Source: Virgifigura deserti
Lineage (GTDB): Bacteria; Pseudomonadota; Alphaproteobacteria; Dongiales; Dongiaceae
Length of the DNA stretch: 64,000 bases
Reading direction: 5' to 3'
Assembly (NCBI GenBank): GCA_003576685.1
Contig: QOZR01000002.1
Coordinates: forward strand, 1-64,000
Part shown: piece after piece, positions 51,055 to 59,695 of the stretch
How positions within the stretch are numbered: the stretch's first letter is position 1
Layout: every line of letters begins with the position of its first letter
Made by a program: the position numbers and the translations under genes
Notes under the pieces: model-generated
Told to the model about the DNA's origin: nothing
What the model saw: the letters and a program-made list of their open reading frames with translations, nothing else
Databases searched by the model: none

Positions 51055-52895
51055 GCCGAGTCTCCGTTCTTCCGGTCATAGCCGCGCGGCGTGTAGACCC
51101 AGGCACCGCCGTCGGGTCGCGGCACCGCGCGCGTCGCGCTGCTGCCGATCAACACCAGGGTCAGCATGTCGACCATCTCGGGATCGAGCGAGTCCAGCGT
51201 CGTGACCGTAACCCGCTCGCCCTCGCGGCCGAGATTGCGCGCCAGCACCACCGGCGTCTCCGCCGGGCGCGCCGCGAGCAGGATCTCGCGAGCCGTGGCA
51301 AGCTGGGTGCGGCGGCGCTGCGACACCGGGTTGTAGAAGGCGACGACGAAATCGCCGGCCGCCGCCGCCTTCAGCCGCTGCTCGATCACGTCCCAAGGCG
51401 TCAGCAGGTCGGAGAGCGAGATCGCGCAGAAATCATGGCCGAGCGGGGCGCCGATCCGTGCGGCCGCCGCTTGCATCGCCGAGATCCCCGGGATGCCGAC
51501 GATGTCGACCCGCTCCCAATCCGGATCGCCGGACCGTTCGATCTGCTCGTAGACGAGGCTGCCCATCGCATAGATGCCGGCGTCGCCGGAACAGACCAGC
51601 GCCACCTCGCGCCCGGCGGCCGCAAGCGCCAGCGCGACACGCACCCGCGCCGTCTCCTCGCCGAGATCGTAACCATGCAGGGGCTTGCCGCGCGTCAGAT
51701 CGCCGAGCAGGTCGAGATAGAGACGATAGCCGACAAGGTCGGTCGCCGCCTTGAGCGCGGCCGTCGCCTCCGGCGTGCGGGCCGCGGCATCGCCCGGACC
51801 GATGCCGACGATGGCGAGGCGGCCACGGGCGCGGCCGATCGCCTCCGGATCGATGATGTGCGGGCTTTGCGCGATCGCGCAGGTGGCGCGCGCGCTGCGG
51901 ATCTTGGGCAGGACGAGGCGCCCTGCCGCGCCGGCAGCCGCAAGCGCCGCGCCTTCGGCGACACCGTGGCACCCGGTTTCGCGGAACACGAGATCGGAGG
52001 GATTGGCGAGGCGCGGCGCCTCCGCCTTCAGGGTCGCGGCGTCGAAGAACCGCGCCGGGACGCCGAGTTCGGCCGCCAGGGCATGGATCGCCGGCTCCGC
52101 CGCCTTCAAGGCGATGGAGACGACGCAGGCCACCGACTGCGGCGCAAGACCGGACTCATCGAGGCAGCGACGCGCTAGGCCGATTACCTCCTCCGGCGGC
52201 GCGTGGCGCTCGCAGCCGATGCCGAGGGCGAGGGTCGCCGGATGGAGGACTAGGGTTTGCGGGTCGGGAGCGGCGGATCGGTCGGTGACGAGAACGTGAC
52301 AGCCCCCTCCTCCTTGACGGGCGATGGCTGTGGGGGTGGCCGACTCGGTGAACGGAGCCTTCCGCAACCAGCCACAATCCTCCTCCGCAGCCTCGACCGA
52401 CAGACCGACCGCTTCACCGGCGAGCAGCGCAGCGGTCACCGGCTTCACCGCCCCCTCGTTCGCCACACGCCAACCGGGCGGCGGCGCGTCGAGCGCCAGA
52501 CCGAAGCGCCGGTCGCCGGCGGTCGTCACGGCGGCGACGCCATCGAGGATTTCCGCGATCCGCCCTGCGAGATCGTTCGCCCCGTGATGGCCGCCGAGCA
52601 GCGGCACCGCGACGCGGCCATCCTCCGCCACGGCGACGACGGGCGGCTCGCTGTGCTTGTCGGCGAGCAGCGGCGCCAAGCTGCGGATCAGCACGCCGGC
52701 GGCGCAGACGCCGATGATCGGCTGTCCGGTGCGGAACAGGTCGCGCAGATGCTCGGCTGTTTCGTCGAAGGCGACATCCGCTTCCGCAACGCGTGGCGCG
52801 AAGCCATGCAGCTCCGCCCCTGGCAGCGCGGCGGCAATTCGCCGACCTGTCGCGAGGCCGCTCGGCCCTAGAACCACAATCGCAATCATCGCCAT
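51051..52895 (-). CDS. cobJ: Fused CbiG (cobalt-precorrin-5A hydrolase) and CobJ (precorrin-3B C17-methyltransferase)
   Basis: 614 residues. Residues 1-350 are a full CbiG: N-terminal domain (VLGPSGLATGRRIAAALP, VCAAGVLIRSLAPLLADKHSEPPVVAV, PLLGGHHGANDLAGRIA), a middle region, and the C-terminal domain (LALGIGCERHAPPEEVIGLAR, DAATLKAEAPRLANPSDLVF). Residues about 358-614 are a C17 methyltransferase with LAIVGIGPGDAAARTPEATAAL, ALVCSGDAGIYAMGSLVYEQ, GISAMQAAAARIGAPLGHDFCAISLSD and FYNPVSQRRRTQL. The frame is continuous. Overlaps cobI by 10 bases. It couples ring contraction with lactone opening and loss of C20 as acetaldehyde. Confidence 0.93.
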   Translation of the reverse strand: MAMIAIVVLGPSGLATGRRIAAALPGAELHGFAPRVAEADVAFDETAEHLRDLFRTGQPIIGVCAAGVLIRSLAPLLADKHSEPPVVAVAEDGRVAVPLLGGHHGANDLAGRIAEILDGVAAVTTAGDRRFGLALDAPPPGWRVANEGAVKPVTAALLAGEAVGLSVEAAEEDCGWLRKAPFTESATPTAIARQGGGGCHVLVTDRSAAPDPQTLVLHPATLALGIGCERHAPPEEVIGLARRCLDESGLAPQSVACVVSIALKAAEPAIHALAAELGVPARFFDAATLKAEAPRLANPSDLVFRETGCHGVAEGAALAAAGAAGRLVLPKIRSARATCAIAQSPHIIDPEAIGRARGRLAIVGIGPGDAAARTPEATAALKAATDLVGYRLYLDLLGDLTRGKPLHGYDLGEETARVRVALALAAAGREVALVCSGDAGIYAMGSLVYEQIERSGDPDWERVDIVGIPGISAMQAAAARIGAPLGHDFCAISLSDLLTPWDVIEQRLKAAAAGDFVVAFYNPVSQRRRTQLATAREILLAARPAETPVVLARNLGREGERVTVTTLDSLDPEMVDMLTLVLIGSSATRAVPRPDGGAWVYTPRGYDRKNGDSA

Positions 52896-53590
52896 GCGTC
52901 GCCCCGGCTGTGCACCAGCACCATGGAGAAGTAGGGCGCCCCCTCGCCGGTCACCTCGGCGAGCGGCAGGATGCGCTGCCTGTCCAGCGTCGCCCGCTCG
53001 ATATAGCGGGCGCGCTCGACCATGCCGAGCGCGTCCAGGATCCGGCGCAGCTTGCCGAGATGGCGGCCCACCTTGATGACCGCCGCCGCCTCGCTGGCAA
53101 CCAGCCGGGCGCGAAGCTCGTCCTCAGGCAGCGGTGCCGGAATCACCGTCAGCGTGTCGTTGCGGGCGGCGAGCGGCGCGCCGGAGGCGTCGGCACAGGC
53201 CATCAGCGACGAGACGCCGGGCACGACCCGCACCGGACAGCGCGCGATCAGCCGCGCATAGAGATACATGAAGGAGCCATAGAAGAACGGATCGCCCTCG
53301 CACAGCACGGCGACATCGCGCCCCGCCGCCGCGTGATCGGCGATACGGACCGCGGCGCGGTCGTAGATGTTCCCCTTCGGGAACTGGCCGTCGCCGATCG
53401 GCATGCGGATCGCGATCTCCTCCTGCCCGCCCGGCAGATGCGGCGAGACGATCGCACGGGCGAAGCTGTCACCCTCCTCCGGCGCGGGATAGGCGATCAC
53501 CGGCGCCGCGCGCAGCAGCCGCACCGCCTTCAGCGTCAACAGCTCCGGATCGCCCGGCCCGACGCCGAGGCCCCAAACGGTGCCGCTCAT
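52886..53590 (-). CDS. cobI: Precorrin-2 C20-methyltransferase
   Basis: 234 residues. WGLGVGPGDPELLTLKAVRLLRAAPVIAYP (6-35), MPIGDGQFPKGNIYDRAAVRIADH, VAVLCEGDPFFYGSFMYLYARL, VVPGVSSLMACADASGAPLAARNDTLTVIPAPL and VIKVGRHLGKLRRIL are the CobI/CbiL landmarks. It converts precorrin-2 to precorrin-3A. Start 53590 overlaps the cobL stop (ATGA). Confidence 0.95.
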   Translation of the reverse strand: MSGTVWGLGVGPGDPELLTLKAVRLLRAAPVIAYPAPEEGDSFARAIVSPHLPGGQEEIAIRMPIGDGQFPKGNIYDRAAVRIADHAAAGRDVAVLCEGDPFFYGSFMYLYARLIARCPVRVVPGVSSLMACADASGAPLAARNDTLTVIPAPLPEDELRARLVASEAAAVIKVGRHLGKLRRILDALGMVERARYIERATLDRQRILPLAEVTGEGAPYFSMVLVHSRGDAWR

Positions 53591-54792
53591 GGCTTCACCG
53601 CCGCGAACTGCGTGACCGGCATCAGCGGTCGCCAGCCGCTGAAAGGGCCGACCGGCTCGGCGCGGCTGACGGCGAGCCGGGTGAGCGTGCCACCAATCTC
53701 GTCGCGCAACGCAATCAGCCGTCCCTCCCCTTCGACCGTCACGACGTTCACGACAAGTCGCCCGCCGCACGGCAGTGCCGCCCAGCAGCGTTCCGCCAGC
53801 CCCGGCATGGTCACTCCGCCGCCGATGAAAACGGCATCGGGCGACGGCAGGTCGGCAAGCGCCGCCGGCGCGGCGCCAACGACGACCTGCAGCTGCGGCA
53901 CGCCGAGGGTTACGGCGTTCTCGGTGATCATGGACACCCGCTCTGCATCGCGCTCGACGGCTACGGCGCGGAGCGAGCGGCCGCAGCGCAGCCACTCGAT
54001 CGCGATGGAGCCGCAACCAGCGCCGATGTCCCAGAGACGCTGGCCAGGTAGCGGCGCCAGCGCCGCGACCGTCATTGCCCGGATCTCACGCTTGGTGAGC
54101 TGCCCGTCATGGCGGAATGCCTCGTCGGACAGGCCGGGCGTGTGCGGACGGATCACCGCATCGGGCCCCGCCATGCATTCGACGGCGACGGTGTTGAGGT
54201 CGCCGACCTGCGCCGCCGTCCAAGTCTCGGCGGTCGCCGCTACATGGCGCTCTGCCGCGCCGCCCATATGTTCGAGCGCGACGACGCGACTCGCCCCATA
54301 GCCGAGTTCGACCAGCGCCTTGGCAACCGTTGCCGGCGTCGTCCCGTCATGGCTCAGCAGCAGCAGCCGCGCGCCCGGCGCCACCGCGCCGTTCAGCAGC
54401 GCCAGCGGTCGGCCATGTAGGGTCAGGCACTCGGTCTCGGCGAGCGGCCAGCCCAGGCGGGCGCAGGCGAGGCTGAAGGCGGACGGCGCCGGCAGGATCA
54501 GCATTTCCTCCAGCGGCACGGCGCGGGCGAGCGTCACGCCGACGCCGTACCACATCGGATCGCCGGTCGCGAGCACGACCACGCGGCGGCCGCGCCAACG
54601 CAGGATCTCTTCCACCGTCAGCTTCAGCGGCGAGGCCCAGCTCATGCGCTCGGCGCCGCCCTCCGGCACCATCGCCAGATGCCGCGCGCCACCGACCAGC
54701 AGCTCCGCCTGGTCGATAAGCTCGCGAGCGAGAGCCGGGAGCGTCGCCAACCCGCCCTCGTCCAAACCAACGATCGAAAGCCAGCGGGTCAT
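53587..54792 (-). CDS. cobL: Precorrin-6B C5,15-methyltransferase (decarboxylating), CbiE-CbiT fusion
   Basis: 401 residues. The N-terminal CbiE half (1-200) has LSIVGLDEGGLATLPALARELIDQAELLVGGARHL, VLATGDPMWYGVGVTL and LPAPSAFSLACARLGWP. The C-terminal CbiT half (about 215-401) has GQLTKREIRAMTVAALAPLPGQRLWDIGAGCGSIAIEWLR and PDAVFIGGGVTMPG. It methylates C5 and C15 and decarboxylates the C12 acetate. The start overlaps the cobH stop and the stop overlaps the cobI start, both ATGA. Confidence 0.95.
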   Translation of the reverse strand: MTRWLSIVGLDEGGLATLPALARELIDQAELLVGGARHLAMVPEGGAERMSWASPLKLTVEEILRWRGRRVVVLATGDPMWYGVGVTLARAVPLEEMLILPAPSAFSLACARLGWPLAETECLTLHGRPLALLNGAVAPGARLLLLSHDGTTPATVAKALVELGYGASRVVALEHMGGAAERHVAATAETWTAAQVGDLNTVAVECMAGPDAVIRPHTPGLSDEAFRHDGQLTKREIRAMTVAALAPLPGQRLWDIGAGCGSIAIEWLRCGRSLRAVAVERDAERVSMITENAVTLGVPQLQVVVGAAPAALADLPSPDAVFIGGGVTMPGLAERCWAALPCGGRLVVNVVTVEGEGRLIALRDEIGGTLTRLAVSRAEPVGPFSGWRPLMPVTQFAAVKP

Positions 54793-55499
54793 GATGACGT
54801 CGCCTCCGGCAGGAGCAGCGCGTTGACGGCTGCTGCGGCGAGCGCGCTGCCGCCGCGCCGGCCACGCAAGGTCAGATAGGGCACGCCGAGCTCGGCGGCG
54901 ATCAACGCCTCCTTGGACTCCGCGGCGCCGACGAAACCGACGGGAAAGGCGAGAATTGCTGCCGGCCGCAAGCCGCCGCCTTCGATCAGCTCGATCAGAT
55001 GAAAGAGCGCGGTCGGCGCGTTGCCGATCGCGACGACGGCGTCGGCCAAGCGGTCGCGCCACAGCTCGACCGCGGCAGCCGACCGCGTCGTACCGAGCCG
55101 CTGCGCGAGCGCCGGCACCTGCGGATCGTCGAGCGTGCAAAGCACGTCATTCGCTGCCGGCAAACGACGCCGCATGATACCCGACGCCACCATTGCCGCG
55201 TCGCAGAAGACCGGCGCACCATCGGCAAGCGCCGCCTGGGCCGCCTCCGGCAGATCCGGCGTGAAGGCGAGGTCGGCGGCGATATCCGGCATGCCGCAGG
55301 CATGGATCAGCCGCACTGCGACAGCGGCGACCGCCGGCGGCAGATGATCCAGCTTCGCCTCGGCGCGGATCAGCGCGAAGGACTGCCGATAGATCGCGTC
55401 GGGATCGCGGAGATATTGATAGGCGGCGGAGCTTTCGCTCTCTCCCCGCCCCTCCCCCGTCGAGGGGGAGGGAGCGGCGGCGCGTCTGCCTGCCGTCAT
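54789..55499 (-). CDS. cobH: Precorrin-8X methylmutase with repeat-derived N-terminal extension
   Basis: 236 residues. The catalytic body starts at about residue 27 (YQYLRDPDAIYRQSFALIRAEAKL) with the active His66 in RLIHACGMPD, VFCDAAMVASGIM, NAPTALFHLIELI, FPVGFVGAAESKEAL and a final TLRGRRGGSALAAAAVNALL. It migrates the C11 methyl to C12, giving hydrogenobyrinate or cobyrinate. The first 26 residues (AAAPSPSTGEGRGE...) are not family sequence and are encoded by a palindromic repeat (55450-55472). Start 55499 is one base past the cbiX stop. Confidence 0.92.
   Translation of the reverse strand: MTAGRRAAAPSPSTGEGRGESESSAAYQYLRDPDAIYRQSFALIRAEAKLDHLPPAVAAVAVRLIHACGMPDIAADLAFTPDLPEAAQAALADGAPVFCDAAMVASGIMRRRLPAANDVLCTLDDPQVPALAQRLGTTRSAAAVELWRDRLADAVVAIGNAPTALFHLIELIEGGGLRPAAILAFPVGFVGAAESKEALIAAELGVPYLTLRGRRGGSALAAAAVNALLLPEATSS
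55450..55472. repeat. Palindromic repeat inside the 5' end of cobH
   Basis: CCCTCCCCC (55450-55458) and GGGGGAGGG (55464-55472) form a perfect nine-base stem with loop GTCGA, within a longer C-rich/G-rich context like the repeat at 9591-9724. In the cobH frame it is translated to the peptide SPSTGEG, the typical read-through product of such repeats. Confidence 0.65.
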
Positions 55500-55500
55500 C

Positions 55501-56526
55501 TCACTCCGCCGCATCGGGATTGCGCCGCTGCGGCCCATGCGGGTGATCGGCATGAGGATGCGGCGGGTGATGATAGTGATGACCGTGAGTGTGGTCATGG
55601 TGGTGGTGATCATGCCCGTGATGGTGATGCCCGTCCCCGGCATGGTCGGAGTCGGTGCCGATCCCTTCGACGTGATGGTGGTGACTTTCCTGTGCCAGAC
55701 CCACCTCGGCCTCGAAACCCAGCACCTGCTCGCGATATTTGCAGAGCTGACAGTTCATGTTGTTCTCGCCCGCGAGGATCTCCTGTACCCGCTCGGCAAA
55801 GGCGTCGAGCACCAGCGGATGGTCGTTCAAATAGCCGGCCTTGAGGAACTCGATCTCCGGGTGGCGCGCCGCGATCTCGTCCGTGACGCGGTAGATCCGC
55901 TTGACGAGAACGCCAGTGAACAGGAAGTACGGAAAGACGATGATGCGGTGATAACCGAGCTTCACCGCATGCTCGAGACCCGGCGCCACCAGCGGGAAGG
56001 TCACGCCGCTGTAGCAGACCTCGGCCCAGCCGAAGCCCATACCCTCCCACAGCATGCGGGCGATCTTCGAGACGTTGGAGTTCGCATCGGGGTCCGAGGT
56101 GCCGCGACCGACCACGACCAGCAGGGTCTCATCCCGTGGTACCTTCCGGTTCGAGAGCTTCTCCGCCTCCTCGACCCGCTGCCCGGCCGCGCGCAGCAGC
56201 TTGAGGTCGACGGCCAGCTCGCGGCCATAGTCGATCGTCAATCCCGGATGCTGCGCCCGATAGGTGTTCAGCACCGAGGGGATATCGTTCTTGGCGTGGC
56301 CGGCCGCGAGTAGCATGCCGGGCACGGCGAGAATCCGCGTGACCCCCTTCCCGCGCAGCTCGTCGAGCCCGTCACGGATGATCGGCCGGGCGAACTCCAG
56401 GAATCCGCTACTCACCGGAAAATGCGGCAGACGCTGGGCGATACCGGTCGCCACCGCCGCGAACTCCCGCACCGCCTCGTCATCGCGACTGCCATGGCCG
56501 CAGACCATCACGCCGATCTTGCTCAT
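55501..56526 (-). CDS. cbiX: Sirohydrochlorin cobaltochelatase, long form with His-rich tail
   Basis: 341 residues. The first CbiX domain (1-125) has the catalytic His11 in VMVCGHGSRDDEAVREF and His77 in LLAAGHAKNDIPSVL. The second domain (about 130-250) has VVVGRGTSDPDANSNV and FPYFLFTGVLVKRI. Then C259-x-x-C262 (MNCQLCKYR), the cysteine motif that holds an Fe-S cluster in long CbiX forms. Residues 282-335 contain two dozen histidines (runs of four), surely metal-binding. It inserts cobalt early, into sirohydrochlorin, the anaerobic-type step. First gene of the unit down to cobM, divergent from cobD across 80 bases. Confidence 0.93.
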   Translation of the reverse strand: MSKIGVMVCGHGSRDDEAVREFAAVATGIAQRLPHFPVSSGFLEFARPIIRDGLDELRGKGVTRILAVPGMLLAAGHAKNDIPSVLNTYRAQHPGLTIDYGRELAVDLKLLRAAGQRVEEAEKLSNRKVPRDETLLVVVGRGTSDPDANSNVSKIARMLWEGMGFGWAEVCYSGVTFPLVAPGLEHAVKLGYHRIIVFPYFLFTGVLVKRIYRVTDEIAARHPEIEFLKAGYLNDHPLVLDAFAERVQEILAGENNMNCQLCKYREQVLGFEAEVGLAQESHHHHVEGIGTDSDHAGDGHHHHGHDHHHHDHTHGHHYHHPPHPHADHPHGPQRRNPDAAE

Positions 56527-56606
56527 TCGATTTCTCCCGAAGGCGGGACCGATGTCCCGCAATATCCCTTTGACGCGCGCCGCAGCTGCAGAACAAGCTG
56601 CGCCGC

Positions 56607-57584
56607 ATGCTTGCCTCCGCTGCTTCCGACCCACTCCTCATCCTGCTCGTCGCGATCGCGCTCGACGCGGTCATCGGCGACCCGCCCTGGCTTTATCGCG
56701 CCCTGCCCCATCCGGTCGTCCTCATCGGCCGGACGATCGGCCGTCTCGATGGGCGGCTGAATCGTCCGGGCGCCGCCGACTCGGTCCGCCGGACGCGCGG
56801 CATCCTCGCCGTCCTCGTCATAGTCGGCGGCACCGTAACTATCGGCTGGGCGGTCGCAGCCGCGCTCGCGCGCCTGCCGTTCGGCTGGGCGCTGCAAGCG
56901 CTGATCATGAGCAGCCTGATCGCTCAGCACAGCTTGTACATACATGTCGCCATGGTCGCCCGCGGGCTCGCGCGCGACGGGCTCGCCGGCGGTCGCGGAG
57001 CGGTGGCACAGATCGTCGGGCGCGACCCGGAGAGCCTGGACCAGCCGGGCGTTGCCCGCGCCGCGATCGAGTCGCTGGCCGAGAACTTCTCCGATGGTGT
57101 CGTGGCGCCGGTGTTCTGGGCGGCGCTGTTCGGCCTGCCCGGTCTGCTCGCCTATAAGGCGATCAATACCGCTGACAGCATGATCGGCCACCGGACGCCG
57201 CGTCACGCCGCCTTCGGCTGGGCCGCGGCGCGTCTCGATGACGTCGCCAATCTGATCCCAGCACGTTTGGCTGGCCTGCTGATCACCGGCGCGGCGCTGC
57301 TGGTCCCGCGGGCGCGGGCCGGCAACGCGTTTCGTGCCATGTGGCGCGACGCGCCCAGGCACCGCTCGCCCAATGCCGGCTGGCAGGAGGCGGCGATGGC
57401 CGGCGCGCTCGGCCTCGCCCTTGCCGGTCCGCGCCGCTATGGCGGCCGGGTGGTCGAGGATGCCTGGATGGGCGCCAGCGGACGGACCGACGCCGGCCCG
57501 GCGGACATCCGGCGCGCGCTCCGCCTCTACCTCATGGCCTGCCTGCTGCAGGCGGCGCTGATCGGCATGATTGCCGGCGCATGA
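56607..57584 (+). CDS. cobD: Adenosylcobinamide-phosphate synthase
   Basis: 325 residues, CobD/CbiB family integral membrane protein: LLILLVAIALDAVIGDPPWLYRALPHPVVLIGRTI (10-44), RDPESLDQPGVARAAIESLAENFSDGVVAPVFWAALFG, GLLAYKAINTADSMIGHRTPRHAAFGWAAARLDDVANLIPARL and AMAGALGLALAGPRRYGG. It attaches the aminopropanol-phosphate arm to adenosylcobyric acid. Lone plus-strand gene, convergent with cobQ (10-base gap). Confidence 0.94.
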   Translation: MLASAASDPLLILLVAIALDAVIGDPPWLYRALPHPVVLIGRTIGRLDGRLNRPGAADSVRRTRGILAVLVIVGGTVTIGWAVAAALARLPFGWALQALIMSSLIAQHSLYIHVAMVARGLARDGLAGGRGAVAQIVGRDPESLDQPGVARAAIESLAENFSDGVVAPVFWAALFGLPGLLAYKAINTADSMIGHRTPRHAAFGWAAARLDDVANLIPARLAGLLITGAALLVPRARAGNAFRAMWRDAPRHRSPNAGWQEAAMAGALGLALAGPRRYGGRVVEDAWMGASGRTDAGPADIRRALRLYLMACLLQAALIGMIAGA

Positions 57585-57594
57585 TGGCTTCTGC

Positions 57595-59064
57595 TCAGCC
57601 CGCACGAGCGATCTCCAATATACGGTCGAGGTCGAGATGCGCCGCGAGATGGTCGGCGAGCGCGTCAAGGATCGTCTCGATCTCCTGTTCATAAGCAACG
57701 CCGCTGACCGCGCGCGCGCGAATCCGGTTCAGAAAGGCATGTCGGAATCCGTCGGCCGCGAATAGGCCATGGACATAGCAGCCGAGCACCCGGCCGTCCT
57801 TCGACTGCGCCCCCTCCGAGCGGTCCTCGCCAAGACGCAGCATCGGCCGAGCGAGGGCGGGTCCGTGGGTGCGACCGATATGCATTTCGTAGCCGATCAC
57901 CGATTCGCCGGTCGCGATGTCGCGGCCGCTGACCGCGACCAGCGTCTTGTCGCCGGCGAGTTCGGTTTCGAGAGCGAGCAGGCCGAGGCCGTCGACCGCG
58001 CCGGCCGGGCCTTCGACGCCATCCGGATCGGCGAGGCGGCGGCCCAGCATCTGATAGCCGCCGCACAGACCCAGCACCCAGCCGCCGCGCCGCAGATGCG
58101 CGCGCATGTCGATGTCCCAACCCTCGGCGCGAATCATCGCGAGATCAGCGATCGTCGATTTGGAGCCGGGCAGGACCACGAGATCGGCGTCGCCCGGCAA
58201 TGGCTGCCCGGGCGGTACCATCTCAATCGAGACGTCCGGCTCGGCGCGCAGCGGATCGAGATCGTCGAAATTGGCGATGCGGGCCAGCATCGGCACCGCG
58301 ATCTTCAACGCGCCTGCATCGTTCTTCGCATAGCCGGAAAGCGCCATGGCGTCCTCCGCCGGGAGGCGCCCTGCCGCCGCGAAGAACGGCACGATGCCGA
58401 GGCTCGGCAGGGCGGTGCGCGCGCCGATCGCGGCGATGCCGTCGTCGAACAGCCGGACGTCGCCGCGGAACTTGTTGATCACATAGCCCTTGAGCCAGGC
58501 CCGATCCGGTGCGTCGAGCAGCGCATAGGTACCGACGATGCTGGCGATGACGCCGCCGCGATCGACGTCGCCCACCAGAAGAACCGGAACCTTCGCCGCG
58601 GCGGCAAAGCCCATATTCGCGATGTCACGGTCCCGGAGGTTCACCTCGGCCGGGCTGCCGGCGCCCTCGACCAGCACGAGGTCGGCGCCGCCGCGCTGCC
58701 GCGCGAAGCTGTCCAGCACCGCCGGCAGGAACGTCGCCTTGAGCGTCTGATAGTCGCGCGCCTTGGCCGTGCCCCAGACGCGGCCCTGCAGCACCACCTG
58801 AGCGCCGATCTCGCTCTGCGGCTTCAGCAACACCGGGTTCATATGGACGCTGGGCTCTACGCCGCAGGCGCGCGCCTGCAAAGCCTGGGCGCGACCGATC
58901 TCGCCGCCGTCCGCCGTGACCGCCGCGTTGTTCGACATGTTCTGCGGCTTGAACGGCCGCACCGCGAGGCCGCGCCGGCTATAGGCGCGCGCCAGCCCGG
59001 CGACGATCAGCGACTTGCCGACATCGGACCCGGTGCCCTGGAACATGATCGCGGCGGCGGTCAT
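57595..59064 (-). CDS. cobQ: Adenosylcobyric acid synthase (glutamine-hydrolysing)
   Basis: 489 residues. The N-terminal ATPase reads [44 protein letters not shown] with [28 protein letters not shown]. The middle has [23 protein letters not shown] and [14 protein letters not shown]. The C-terminal amidotransferase has [11 protein letters not shown] and nucleophile Cys in [12 protein letters not shown], and [10 protein letters not shown]. It amidates the b, d, e and g side chains. Follows cobO by seven bases; last gene of cobW-cobN-cobO-cobQ. Confidence 0.96.
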   Translation of the reverse strand: MTAAAIMFQGTGSDVGKSLIVAGLARAYSRRGLAVRPFKPQNMSNNAAVTADGGEIGRAQALQARACGVEPSVHMNPVLLKPQSEIGAQVVLQGRVWGTAKARDYQTLKATFLPAVLDSFARQRGGADLVLVEGAGSPAEVNLRDRDIANMGFAAAAKVPVLLVGDVDRGGVIASIVGTYALLDAPDRAWLKGYVINKFRGDVRLFDDGIAAIGARTALPSLGIVPFFAAAGRLPAEDAMALSGYAKNDAGALKIAVPMLARIANFDDLDPLRAEPDVSIEMVPPGQPLPGDADLVVLPGSKSTIADLAMIRAEGWDIDMRAHLRRGGWVLGLCGGYQMLGRRLADPDGVEGPAGAVDGLGLLALETELAGDKTLVAVSGRDIATGESVIGYEMHIGRTHGPALARPMLRLGEDRSEGAQSKDGRVLGCYVHGLFAADGFRHAFLNRIRARAVSGVAYEQEIETILDALADHLAAHLDLDRILEIARAG

Positions 59065-59071
59065 CGTTGCC

Positions 59072-59695
59072 CTAAAACTCGATCCCCGGCTGCGCCTTCA
59101 CGCCTTCCCGGAAGGGATGCTTGACCATCGTCATCTCGGTGACGAGGTCGGCGAGGTCGATCAGCTCCGGCTTGGCGTTGCGACCGGTGACGACGATGTG
59201 CAGGTCCCTCGGCTTGTTCCGGAAGACCTCCAGCACCTCGTCAAGCGGCAAGTAGTCGTAGCGCAGGACAATGTTCAGCTCGTCCAGCAGGATCAGCTTG
59301 AAGGTCGGATCGGCGATCATCCGCTTCGCCTCGTCCCAGGCGGCGCGCGCCGCCTGGATATCGCGGGCGCGGTCCTGCGTCTCCCAGGTGAAGCCCTCGC
59401 CCATCGTGCGGATCGACACCAGCTCGGGAAAGCGCTCCAGCGCCGCACGCTCGCCGGTCTGCCAGCGGCCCTTGACGAACTGCACGATGCCGACCCGGAA
59501 GCCGTGGCCAAGGCAGCGCATCACCAGGCCGAAGGCGGCCGAGGACTTGCCCTTGCCCTTGCCGGTATGGACGATCAGCAGGCCCTTTTCGATGGTCTTC
59601 GTCGCCATCATCCGGTCGCGCGCTTCCTTGCGCCGACGCGCCTTCTCGTTGGCGCGCTGGTTGATCTCATCCTCGCTCAGGATCTCGTCGGTCAT
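59072..59695 (-). CDS. cobO: Cob(I)yrinic acid a,c-diamide adenosyltransferase
   Basis: 207 residues, CobO/BtuR (CobA) family P-loop enzyme: [27 protein letters not shown] (39-65), [35 protein letters not shown] and [21 protein letters not shown], ending [15 protein letters not shown] as in the family. Transfers the 5'-deoxyadenosyl group from ATP to cobalt. Start 59695 overlaps the cobN stop (ATGA); a Met two codons upstream is possible. Confidence 0.96.
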   Translation of the reverse strand: MTDEILSEDEINQRANEKARRRKEARDRMMATKTIEKGLLIVHTGKGKGKSSAAFGLVMRCLGHGFRVGIVQFVKGRWQTGERAALERFPELVSIRTMGEGFTWETQDRARDIQAARAAWDEAKRMIADPTFKLILLDELNIVLRYDYLPLDEVLEVFRNKPRDLHIVVTGRNAKPELIDLADLVTEMTMVKHPFREGVKAQPGIEF

